Source: Ectobacillus sp. JY-23
Lineage (GTDB): Bacteria; Bacillota; Bacilli; Bacillales; Bacillaceae_G
Assembly (NCBI RefSeq): GCF_023022965.1
Contig: NZ_CP095462.1
Span: 1,364,001-1,428,000 of the forward strand
Length of the DNA: 64,000 bases
Direction of reading: 5' to 3'
Positions within the stretch are counted from its first letter, which is position 1; every line of letters begins with the position of its first letter. The translations under genes were made by a program, and so were the position numbers. Below the pieces are notes generated by a model. That model worked only from the letters and a program-made list of their open reading frames with translations. It made no database searches and had not been told where the DNA came from. This document shows positions 56,761 through 64,000 of the stretch, one piece after another.

Positions 56761-58911
56761 TTACTCCGTTTCTCCGACAAGACGACTTTGAATTTCTTCA
56801 AGAATCTTTTCTGCCGCCTGCGGGATCACAGTACCAGGTCCAAAAATCGCAGCTGCCCCTTCTTTATATAAAAACTCGTAATCTTGCACAGGGATTACAC
56901 CCCCTACAATGACAACAATGTCTTCTCTCCCGAATTTTTTAAGTTCTTCTACTAATTGTGGAAGCAAGGTTTTATGTCCTCCTGCTAACGAACTCATCCC
57001 AATGCAGTGTACATCGTTCTCTACCGCTTGCCGTGCCGCTTCTTCTGGTGTTTGAAATAGCGGCCCGATATCAACGTCAAAACCAAGATCCGCATAAGCG
57101 GTTGCCACAACTTTTGCGCCGCGATCATGCCCATCTTGTCCAAGCTTAACAATTAAGATGCGCGGACGACGACCTTCTTCTGCCGCAAATGCATCGATTT
57201 TATCACGCACTCGTTCAATTTCCTGCCGGTTGTCATATTCCGAACCATATACACCACTTACAGATTGAATAACCGCCTTGTGCCGACCTGCCACCTGTTC
57301 AATTGCATCTGAAATCTCTCCAAGCGTTGCACGGACACGCGCTGCCTGCACTGCCAGCTCCAAAAGATTATTGTTTCCTTTTGCAGCCTCCGTTAAAGCT
57401 CTAAGCGCTATTTGTACTTGTTCCTCATCTCTTGCTTGCTTCAAAGCTTCAAGACGTGCTAGCTGGTTTTTAAGCACAGCGGTATTGTCTATATTTAAAA
57501 TATCAAGCGGTTCCTCTTGCTCTAACCGATATTGATTTACACCGATAATTGGTTCTTTTCCAGAATCAATATGTGCTTGTCTTCGGGCTGCAGCTTCTTC
57601 AATACGCAGTTTGGGGATACCCTTTTCAATCGCTTTTGTCATACCACCTAATGCTTCTATTTCTTCGATATGCGTCCAAGCTCTTTCTACAAGAGCATTT
57701 GTCAATGACTCTACATAATAAGACCCTCCCCACGGATCAATAACCGAGCAGATTCCCGTTTCTTCCTGTAAATATAATTGCGTATTTCGCGCGATACGCG
57801 CAGAAAAATCTGTTGGAAGTGCGATTGCTTCATCAAGAGCATTCGTATGTAGGGACTGCGTATGACCGAGTGCAGCAGCCAATGCTTCTACGCATGTACG
57901 CGCTACATTGTTGAATGGATCTTGCTCAGTCAAGCTCCAGCCCGATGTTTGAGAATGCGTCCGCAAAGCAAGCGACTTCTCATTCTTAGGATGGAATTGC
58001 TTCATTAGCTTTGCCCATAGCAAGCGACCAGCCCGCATTTTAGCAACTTCCATAAAATAATTCATGCCAATCGCCCAGAAAAATGAAAGGCGAGGAGCAA
58101 ATACATCCACATCTAGACCAGCTTGTATACCGGTGCGCACATACTCTACACCATTTAATAACGTGTAAGCCAGCTCAAGATCAGCTGGTGCGCCCGCTTC
58201 CTGCAAATGATAGCCTGAAATACTGATACTATTAAATTTTGGCATGTGTTTTGAGGTATAAGCGAATATGTCAGAGATAATTCGCATGGACATTTCTGGT
58301 GGATAAATGTAAGTATTTCTTACCATATATTCTTTTAAAATATCATTTTGAATAGTACCAGATAATTGCAAAGGCTGTACGCCTTGTTCCTCTGCCGCAA
58401 CAATATAAAAAGCCATAATAGGTAAAACAGCACCATTCATCGTCATAGAAACGGACATTTGATCAAGAGGGATACCTTCAAACAATATCTTCATATCCAA
58501 AACAGAGTCAATCGCTACCCCCGCTTTCCCAACGTCACCAACAACGCGCGGATGATTGGAATCATAACCGCGATGCGTGGCCAAATCAAACGCTACAGAC
58601 AGTCCTTTTTGTCCGGCTGCCAAATTGCGCTTATAAAAGGCATTGCTCTCTTCCGCAGTCGAAAAACCAGCATACTGACGAACTGTCCAAGGTCTGTTCG
58701 TATACATAAGCGCATACGGCCCCCGGTGATAGGGTGCTACCCCTGGTTTACCGTCTAAATAATCCAAGGTCGCAATATCTTGTTCTGTGTATATCGTTTT
58801 AATATCGATCTTTTCGTTCGCTTTATATGCCAAAGATGCCTCTTGCTGTAGACTGCTTTCTTGTTCAAATAGTGAGTCAAATTCTATCTTTGTAAAATCA
58901 GGTAATTTCAT
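56761..58911 (-). CDS. mutB: Methylmalonyl-CoA mutase, large (catalytic) subunit
   Basis: 716 residues. Substrate barrel about 30-560 ([62 protein letters not shown]), then a B12 domain with [10 protein letters not shown] (cobalt-ligating His), [12 protein letters not shown] and VVIVGGVIP. Isomerises methylmalonyl-CoA and succinyl-CoA with adenosylcobalamin. Its start overlaps the small subunit by 4 bases. Confidence 0.97.
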   Translation of the reverse strand: MKLPDFTKIEFDSLFEQESSLQQEASLAYKANEKIDIKTIYTEQDIATLDYLDGKPGVAPYHRGPYALMYTNRPWTVRQYAGFSTAEESNAFYKRNLAAGQKGLSVAFDLATHRGYDSNHPRVVGDVGKAGVAIDSVLDMKILFEGIPLDQMSVSMTMNGAVLPIMAFYIVAAEEQGVQPLQLSGTIQNDILKEYMVRNTYIYPPEMSMRIISDIFAYTSKHMPKFNSISISGYHLQEAGAPADLELAYTLLNGVEYVRTGIQAGLDVDVFAPRLSFFWAIGMNYFMEVAKMRAGRLLWAKLMKQFHPKNEKSLALRTHSQTSGWSLTEQDPFNNVARTCVEALAAALGHTQSLHTNALDEAIALPTDFSARIARNTQLYLQEETGICSVIDPWGGSYYVESLTNALVERAWTHIEEIEALGGMTKAIEKGIPKLRIEEAAARRQAHIDSGKEPIIGVNQYRLEQEEPLDILNIDNTAVLKNQLARLEALKQARDEEQVQIALRALTEAAKGNNNLLELAVQAARVRATLGEISDAIEQVAGRHKAVIQSVSGVYGSEYDNRQEIERVRDKIDAFAAEEGRRPRILIVKLGQDGHDRGAKVVATAYADLGFDVDIGPLFQTPEEAARQAVENDVHCIGMSSLAGGHKTLLPQLVEELKKFGREDIVVIVGGVIPVQDYEFLYKEGAAAIFGPGTVIPQAAEKILEEIQSRLVGETE

Positions 58912-60782
58912 AGCGCCACCTCCTGCATTTGATGAAAGTCCTCCAAAAATGTCAGTAAGTCTGCTGGGTGTTGAATGGAGCGTTCATATTCGTTCGCTTT
59001 TACACCCACAAGTGCTGTATATGCAATTACTGTTTCTTTATGTGCTGCTTCACTTCCATATACTAGCATGATATCTGCTTGTACTTCTTGATTTTCCACA
59101 GAGAAACCACATGCAGTTAATAACGGGACAATATAGAAAGGAAGTTCTCCCTCTCCCATCCTTACAAGAGCTGCAATGGGCAAAGAACCGTGTACTACTT
59201 TATATCGTTCCGTTGCTTCTCGCAATCTCTCAATCTCCTCCGCATCTCGCATAACAGGTAAAGCTTTAATCTTCTCACCCTGTGTTGCCCATGATGCTGT
59301 TGCTTCACCAATTGTTGTACCGTTCTTAAAAGCAGTAATACAAGCTTCTACATCACACGTTGGCAAAAACAAAGCAGCATGCCGCCCTTCTTTATACGCT
59401 TTTAATGCCGTCAACCGGTTTACCCGCACGTTTTCTTGTAAGAGTTTAGAAGTTTCATTATGGTTTATATACACGTTTGTACCTATTACTTTTTTGTATG
59501 AAAGTAAAACATCTGTCTTTCGTTGTTCAGCTACTTTTGCAATCTCTTCATGTAGCCAGCCATCTTTTAAAACTATACTCATCCCACCGGCTTTTTCAAT
59601 CCGGCAAAACAGCCGCCATGCTCGCTTCGCAATTTCCTTTGTTAAAGCTTCTATATAATAGGAACCTCCGGCCGGATCTAATACTTTTGTCAAATGCGAC
59701 TCGCCGCGTAGGATATGCTGAATGTTTCGAGCCCAGCGTTCACCATTTTCATCATTGTTGCCAAGCGCTTCATTATATACACTTACATGAAGCGTATCCG
59801 CTCCCCCTGTAATGGCTGAAAAAGCTTCTGTTGTCGTTCGTAATAAGTTTACATGTGGATCGTACTTTGTTTTCGTACGCCCAGATGTACGGACATGAAT
59901 GTGCATATTCCCTTGAGCTCCAAACATTTCCGCAATTTTCTTCCACAGGATACGTCCAGCACGAAGCTTGGCGATTTCAGTGAACAATTGCGTGTCTACG
60001 CACAAGCTGAACATCATTTGCTGCGCTATATGCGCTGGATTTAAACCACGTTTGATTCCTTCACGCATATACTCTGCTCCCGTTGCTAAAGCTACGGACA
60101 GCTCCTGCACACTATTTGCACCAGCATGATGATATGCATCTGTTCTGATAAATATGGTACGTAAACCCGGAGCCTTCTCCCTGCTCCAAGATACTGTCTC
60201 CTTCATTGCATCGTAGCAAGACCGCAATGATAACGGCATATAACCTGTTTCTGCGATATATCCGAGTGGATCGGCACCTATTATACCTTTCATCTCATTG
60301 GTGTTACGATAGACGGAACCAATCATTCCTATTAAAGGAATTGCATGATACCCAGCATATACAAAGATAGAATGGTTTTCTATATCCACACCATGTAAAA
60401 CGCTTTCAACATCTTGTTTACAACTTAGTGGAATTCCCTGTTTCCCCACATCTTCACTTGAATCTTCTCCTCGCTTCGTTGCTTCATCTACCACTAGGTG
60501 AAGAATAGATTGTCCATGCGCAATCGCACGTTTTACAGCCGCATTGGCTTCTTCAGGAGTTAGCGCGAACAACTCTTGCGCAATACCGTCCTTATTTTCA
60601 TGCAATAGTTTAGGTCTTACAAAGACCTGATTGTGCTTCGTATACAAAGGCTTTATTACAATATCTTCATATGTTTTTCGTTCTAGACTCTCTACTTGTT
60701 TCCCCTTTAGTGCTTTTTCAGCCAACCGCTTCCACTCGTCATACGATACATCTTCAAATTCACGAAAGGTATATTTGTTCAT
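58908..60782 (-). CDS. mutA: Methylmalonyl-CoA mutase, small subunit
   Basis: 624 residues, homologous to the large subunit but with a degraded B12 domain: the DxHxxG cobalt motif is missing (the corresponding region reads [14 protein letters not shown]). Structural partner of MutB. Barrel features are partly kept ([32 protein letters not shown]). First gene of mutA-mutB-meaB; GGGGGAC precedes the ATG. Confidence 0.94.
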   Translation of the reverse strand: MNKYTFREFEDVSYDEWKRLAEKALKGKQVESLERKTYEDIVIKPLYTKHNQVFVRPKLLHENKDGIAQELFALTPEEANAAVKRAIAHGQSILHLVVDEATKRGEDSSEDVGKQGIPLSCKQDVESVLHGVDIENHSIFVYAGYHAIPLIGMIGSVYRNTNEMKGIIGADPLGYIAETGYMPLSLRSCYDAMKETVSWSREKAPGLRTIFIRTDAYHHAGANSVQELSVALATGAEYMREGIKRGLNPAHIAQQMMFSLCVDTQLFTEIAKLRAGRILWKKIAEMFGAQGNMHIHVRTSGRTKTKYDPHVNLLRTTTEAFSAITGGADTLHVSVYNEALGNNDENGERWARNIQHILRGESHLTKVLDPAGGSYYIEALTKEIAKRAWRLFCRIEKAGGMSIVLKDGWLHEEIAKVAEQRKTDVLLSYKKVIGTNVYINHNETSKLLQENVRVNRLTALKAYKEGRHAALFLPTCDVEACITAFKNGTTIGEATASWATQGEKIKALPVMRDAEEIERLREATERYKVVHGSLPIAALVRMGEGELPFYIVPLLTACGFSVENQEVQADIMLVYGSEAAHKETVIAYTALVGVKANEYERSIQHPADLLTFLEDFHQMQEVAL

Positions 60783-60904
60783 ATCCGAGTCCCCCTTTAC
60801 CGCAATTAAAGTGATGAAAATATAAAATTTTCTAAATTATCACTCATGTAAATCTTATTATAATTTTTCATATGGCGCAAAGGGCAAATTTGAAACAACA
60901 TGAC

Positions 60905-60931
60905 AAAAGCGCGCTGTTCAAGCGCGCTTTT
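60905..60931. terminator. Terminator of the Nudix gene
   Basis: AAAAGCGCGCT/AGCGCGCTTTT hairpin containing the stop codon of the Nudix gene. Confidence 0.8.
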
Positions 60932-61376
60932 AAATCAACGATTTATATGTTTCTATAATGATTCGATGTGAACCTACCATGCAATCAGGTAAGGCATTCA
61001 GCGAGAAGAACTGCAACTCCAACGTTTCTTCGTTTTGCTTCAGATCTCCCTTGAACATTTTTGTATGGTAAGCAACGGTCACAGTTTGAAATTCATCACC
61101 GTTTGCGAGCTTCACTAAGTAATTCTTACCTGAGAATACTTCAATGAGCTGCAATTCATCCACAAGTAAACCAGTTTCTTCTTCTACTTCTCTTTTTGCT
61201 GTTTCTTCGGGCGATTCACCAAGCTCCATCAACCCACCCGGCAGCCCCCACCTTTGCTGCGGTTCATTGCGTTGCTGTAACAAAACTTGTTCGTTACGTA
61301 AAATTAATACTACTGCTCCTACCAGAATAAGAGCCCTATGCCCAACAAGAGCTCTTAGGTTCTCCACGTATCCCAT
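60930..61376 (-). CDS. Nudix hydrolase
   Basis: 148 residues from the ATG at 61376 (ATGGAGG 5-6 bases upstream). Complete Nudix box: GGLMELGESPEETAKREVEEETG (about 54-76). N-terminus MGYVENLRALVGHRALILVGAV is typical of a subgroup annotated as MutT/ADP-ribose type in B. cereus. Substrate unknown. Not next to any related gene. Confidence 0.88.
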   Translation of the reverse strand: MGYVENLRALVGHRALILVGAVVLILRNEQVLLQQRNEPQQRWGLPGGLMELGESPEETAKREVEEETGLLVDELQLIEVFSGKNYLVKLANGDEFQTVTVAYHTKMFKGDLKQNEETLELQFFSLNALPDCMVGSHRIIIETYKSLI

Positions 61377-61436
61377 AAAAACCTCCATCTCATACTCTAT
61401 ATACCTTATTCTGATATATTGCATCTAAAGCAGCAA

Positions 61437-62131
61437 CTATTTTTCTAAAATGAGATGGACAATTCCTTTGCTATTAGCTGTTGCTAATAAAACATTATTA
61501 ATGACTATGTCCTGTAACTGTTCATGCACCCAAGCTTCACTGTTTCCGAGAGATGCCAATGCTTCTTTACGAATTTTCCCTTGTTTAATTACGATAAGAG
61601 GCAATTCCATTACTTCCCCTTTTATATTTACGTCTTTTCGAGCAAGAGGCTCATATTCAGGTTTTAGAAAAGCAGAAATATTTCCCCCAGGTTCCCAAAA
61701 TGCAATTCCAACCTTATCAAACGTATTAATATTTTGCAGTCGTAATTCTGAAAAAAGATAATCAATACTAATTCGCGCACGCTGTAAATTCTTTAATTGC
61801 AGCTCTCCGTTCCGAATCAATAAAAGGGGAGACGGTTCTAAAAAATTTCTCCATCGTTCCCACTTCAAACTTAAGGCAGAGCTTGATGCATGTAATACGA
61901 TTAAAACAAAGGTTGTAATCATAGCTCCCCCAAATCTAACCTTTCATCGGTCAACGGATTAGATAGATTTCCTCCTAACAACAAAGCTAGCACCACATCC
62001 GCAAATCGCAGCTGCGCAATGGATCTCTGCCCCATTAACTTGGCAGCCAGCAATAAAAACACGTAAGCAATACCGGCACGAAGAATCCATTCTATAGCTG
62101 TCAAATGCTCGGCATGTGAAAACAAATGCAT
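61437..62131 (-). pseudogene. DUF421 (YetF-like) membrane protein, split by a frameshift
   Basis: Two frames together give one DUF421 protein of about 232 residues. The first, 61919-62131, has 70 residues and the first two membrane helices (ILRAGIAYVFLLLAAKLMG, RFADVVLALLLGGN). The second, 61437-61922, has 161 residues, the third helix and the two cytosolic domains (LEPSPLLLIRNGELQ, ARISIDYLFSELRLQNI, VGIAFWEPGGNISAFL). They meet at an ATGA overlap beside a run of five G (plus-strand C at 61927-61931); six G would restore a continuous L-G-G-A-M frame. So it is a frameshifted gene, an assembly error in a homopolymer, or two coupled peptides. Confidence 0.75.
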
Positions 62132-62244
62132 AGCTTCCCTCCTTTGTCATAGTTTGAACCAATTCCTCAGCGATATATGTATTTTGTTCTTCTTAGACTA
62201 TTTTTGCATATATACAATAATAGTCATTTATGAGGAGGGCGTAT

Positions 62245-62400
62245 ATGGCACACATTTATTCAAAAGGCTGGTATATCCAGCAGTTAAAATCAGTTGGTAT
62301 CTCCAAGCATGAACAACGGAAATTAGAGTTGTATCGTACTCATGTTTTAGCAAATTTGTATCGTACCCATGTAGAAAACAAGAAAAAGCTCACCGAGTAG
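62245..62400 (+). CDS. DUF2639 small protein (YflJ-like)
   Basis: 51 residues with GAGGAGG 7 bases before the ATG. Basic, starting MAHIYSKGWYIQQLK and containing EQRKLELYRTHVLANLYRTHV. I recognise the HxYSKGWY...RKLELY pattern as the DUF2639 family of Bacillus. The RTHV words repeat, suggesting a small internal duplication. Function unknown. Overlaps its own terminator. Confidence 0.8.
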   Translation: MAHIYSKGWYIQQLKSVGISKHEQRKLELYRTHVLANLYRTHVENKKKLTE

Positions 62401-62410
62401 GTGAGCTTTC
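62385..62410. terminator. Bidirectional terminator between DUF2639 gene and bkdB
   Basis: AAGCTCACC/GGTGAGCTT hairpin with a 5-base loop; the stop codon of the plus-strand gene is in it. Confidence 0.8.
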
Positions 62411-62412
62411 AT

Positions 62413-63705
62413 TTAATAAACAGATGTATTTTCTTTTGATACATTCTCCAAAATTTCTTTTACACGGGCTAAAAACTTGCCGCAAATGAGACCATCAAGA
62501 ACGCGGTGATCAAGAGATAAACAAAGGTTTACCATGTCGCGTGCTGCAAACATACCACCTTCCATAATGACCGGGCGTTTTACGATGGATTCAATTTGTA
62601 AAATAGCAGCTTGTGGATAGTTGATGATACCCATAGATTGTACCGATCCAAAAGAGCCAGTATTGTTAACAGTAAACGTTCCACCCTGCATATCTTCACT
62701 CTTTAATGTTTTTGTTCTTACTTTATGAGCCAATTCCGTGATTTCCCGTGCAATACCTTTAATGGATTTTTCATCCGCCTGTTTAATCACTGGTACAAAC
62801 AATTCTGTTTCAGTTGCTACAGCAATGGACAGGTTAATATCTTTCTTTTGAATAATCTTGTCGCCTGCCCACATGGAGTTGATTTGCGGGTATTCTTTAA
62901 GCGCTTGTGCCACCGCTTTTACAAAGAAAGCAAAGAACGTCAAATTGAAACCTTCACGCTTTTTAAACTCATCTTTTAAACTATTGCGATACGTTACTAA
63001 ATTGGTTACATCTACTTCCACCATCATCCATGCATGAGGTGCTTCATGCTTACTGCGTAACATATTTGCCGCAATTGCTTTGCGTACACCGGAAACAGGA
63101 ATCTCAATATCCCCTGGCATCGTAGGTACAGAAACCGGTTTTGCAGCTTCAACTGCTGGAGCTGCTACTTTCGGTTGCTCTGTTCTAGTACCTTCTATAA
63201 CTGGTGCTTGAGCCACTGGTTGTGCCACTGCAACAGGTGCTGGAATGTTTCCAGTCTCAATCACTTTCAACAAGTCTTTTCTGGTAATACGACCATTCAT
63301 ACCTGTTCCTTGTACTTGATTCAAATCAATATTATGCTCACCCGCAAGTTTTAAGACAGCCGGAGAGTAACGCGCTTTCGGTACATCACTTTTTACCGGC
63401 GCTGCTTCAGCTTTCGTTTCAGTTTCTGCCTCTACTGCAGCTGCAGGGGCTGAACCCTCAGTACCTTCTAATTCTATCAGACAGATAACTTCTCCCACTG
63501 CTAATGTATCCCCTTCACCAGCAATTAATTCTTTAATAATACCGGCAAAAGAAGATGGAATCTCCGCATTCACTTTATCAGTCATTACTTCTGCAAGCGG
63601 GTCGTACTTATTCACGCGATCGCCTACAGCTACAAGCCATTTACTAATTGTGCCTTCCGTTACACTCTCACCGAGCTGAGGCATCGTAATTTTCTCTACA
63701 GCCAT
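62413..63705 (-). CDS. bkdB: Branched-chain alpha-keto acid dehydrogenase E2 (lipoamide acyltransferase)
   Basis: 430 residues. Lipoyl domain with the modified Lys in MTDKVNAEIPSS (about 43), a Pro/Ala-rich linker, an E1/E3-binding domain (YSPAVLKLAGEHNIDLNQVQGTGMNGRITRKDL, cited in parts), a second linker, and the catalytic trimer domain with LSLDHRVLDG (His and Asp). Passes the branched acyl group to CoA, giving iso/anteiso primers and, from valine and isoleucine, propionyl-CoA. 17 bases after bkdAB; AAGGAGG upstream. Confidence 0.96.
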   Translation of the reverse strand: MAVEKITMPQLGESVTEGTISKWLVAVGDRVNKYDPLAEVMTDKVNAEIPSSFAGIIKELIAGEGDTLAVGEVICLIELEGTEGSAPAAAVEAETETKAEAAPVKSDVPKARYSPAVLKLAGEHNIDLNQVQGTGMNGRITRKDLLKVIETGNIPAPVAVAQPVAQAPVIEGTRTEQPKVAAPAVEAAKPVSVPTMPGDIEIPVSGVRKAIAANMLRSKHEAPHAWMMVEVDVTNLVTYRNSLKDEFKKREGFNLTFFAFFVKAVAQALKEYPQINSMWAGDKIIQKKDINLSIAVATETELFVPVIKQADEKSIKGIAREITELAHKVRTKTLKSEDMQGGTFTVNNTGSFGSVQSMGIINYPQAAILQIESIVKRPVIMEGGMFAARDMVNLCLSLDHRVLDGLICGKFLARVKEILENVSKENTSVY

Positions 63706-63722
63706 TCCAATTTCCTCCTTGA

Positions 63723-64000
63723 TCAGAATTCAGCCAAATCGCGCATTGCTTTTTCTACTTTATCCGGATTAACCATGAAGAATTTTTCCATTGTTGGTGC
63801 ATATGGCATAGCTGGTACATCCGGACCAGCCAAACGAGCAATCGGTGCGTCTAAATCAAACAAGCAATTTTCGGCAATAATAGCAGCTACTTCACTCATG
63901 ACGCTACCTTCTTTGTTGTCTTCCGTAACAAGAAGTACTTTACCTGTTTTAGATGCTGCTTCAATAATCGCTTCTTTATCAAGTGGGTAAATCGTGCGCA
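63723..64000 (-). CDS. bkdAB: Branched-chain alpha-keto acid dehydrogenase E1 beta (C-terminal part)
   Basis: Only the last 92 residues are inside the window. They carry the E1-beta transketolase C-domain ending: YPLDKEAIIEAASKTGKVLL, SVMSEVAAIIAEN, LDAPIARLAGPDVPAMPY, and stop after RDLAEF. Operon with bkdB. Thiamine-dependent decarboxylation subunit. Confidence 0.92.
   Translation of the reverse strand, partial: RTIYPLDKEAIIEAASKTGKVLLVTEDNKEGSVMSEVAAIIAENCLFDLDAPIARLAGPDVPAMPYAPTMEKFFMVNPDKVEKAMRDLAEF

Noticed and set aside
60783-60904. Cobalamin riboswitch before the B12-dependent mutase
   Set aside because: The 120 bases upstream of mutA are AT-rich and too short for the aptamer; no B12-box (AGYCMGGAGRCCTGCC) is seen.

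Overview
The window reads as chromosomal DNA of a low-GC, spore-forming Bacillus, most likely a member or close relative of the Bacillus cereus group. This is inferred from gene order (pupG-drm...xerD-yqzK-fur-spoIIM-nudF; ribDEBAH next to bioADFHCB; argCJBDF without carAB; the yqi/yqj block), the sporulation genes (spoIIM, mciZ, a GerAB-type permease) and Bacillus-type intergenic repeats. I see no prophage, transposase, CRISPR array, rRNA or tRNA. The interest lies in small genes, leader RNAs and promoters.

Layout. 1-7 kb (mostly minus): nucleoside salvage (pupG partial, deoB), a cell-wall amidase, a YtkA-like lipoprotein, xerD, yqzK, fur, spoIIM, nudF. 7-15.4 kb: mciZ overlapping a YqkF-type aldo-keto reductase, two more reductases, yqkE, a secreted 5'-nucleotidase, an HTH plus ribbon-helix-helix protein, yqkD, a small protein, a CDGSH protein and a pair of Fluc fluoride channels. 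15.6-25.2 kb: an FMN riboswitch and ribD-ribE-ribBA-ribH (plus), facing the biotin operon bioA-D-F-H-C-B (minus) with a BirA operator. 25.5-32.5 kb: a DUF554 protein, two tandem T-box leaders read as tyrosine-specific in front of a NhaC-family transporter, an orphan GerAB permease, and a class D sortase beside its probable LPDTA-anchored nucleotidase substrate. 32.8-38.2 kb: a tyrosine-rich small protein with a SigK-like promoter, then argC-J-B-D-F (minus). 38.5-49.5 kb: yqzH, yqjQ, yqjP, proI, rnz, a Y-family polymerase with a LexA-like site, a PepT-like peptidase, the YqjD carboxyltransferase and methylmalonyl-CoA epimerase, the microprotein Prli42, an L,D-transpeptidase and yqjA. 49.6-51.9 kb: the artPQR amino-acid ABC transporter. 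52.2-54.9 kb: a sigI-rsgI-DUF5667 locus with a SigI-type promoter. 55.1-60.8 kb: brxB, meaB and both methylmalonyl-CoA mutase subunits. 60.9-64 kb: a Nudix hydrolase, a frameshifted DUF421 gene, a DUF2639 gene, and the end of the bkd operon (bkdB, partial bkdAB).

How the genes work together. Branched-chain keto-acid dehydrogenase (bkd) yields propionyl-CoA among other products. The carboxyltransferase, epimerase and mutase with its GTPase chaperone MeaB can connect propionyl-CoA and succinyl-CoA, and the biotin operon supplies the cofactor a biotin carboxylase partner would need. Riboflavin, biotin and arginine synthesis each carry a recognisable control element or strong promoter. Several cell-surface functions occur together: wall-anchored nucleotidase, sortase, L,D-transpeptidase, and the SigI/RsgI pathway with a second disordered-tail secreted protein.

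Starts were moved inward from the longest open frame wherever an internal ATG or GTG had a clear ribosome binding site. All assignments come from reading the sequence; no database search was run.
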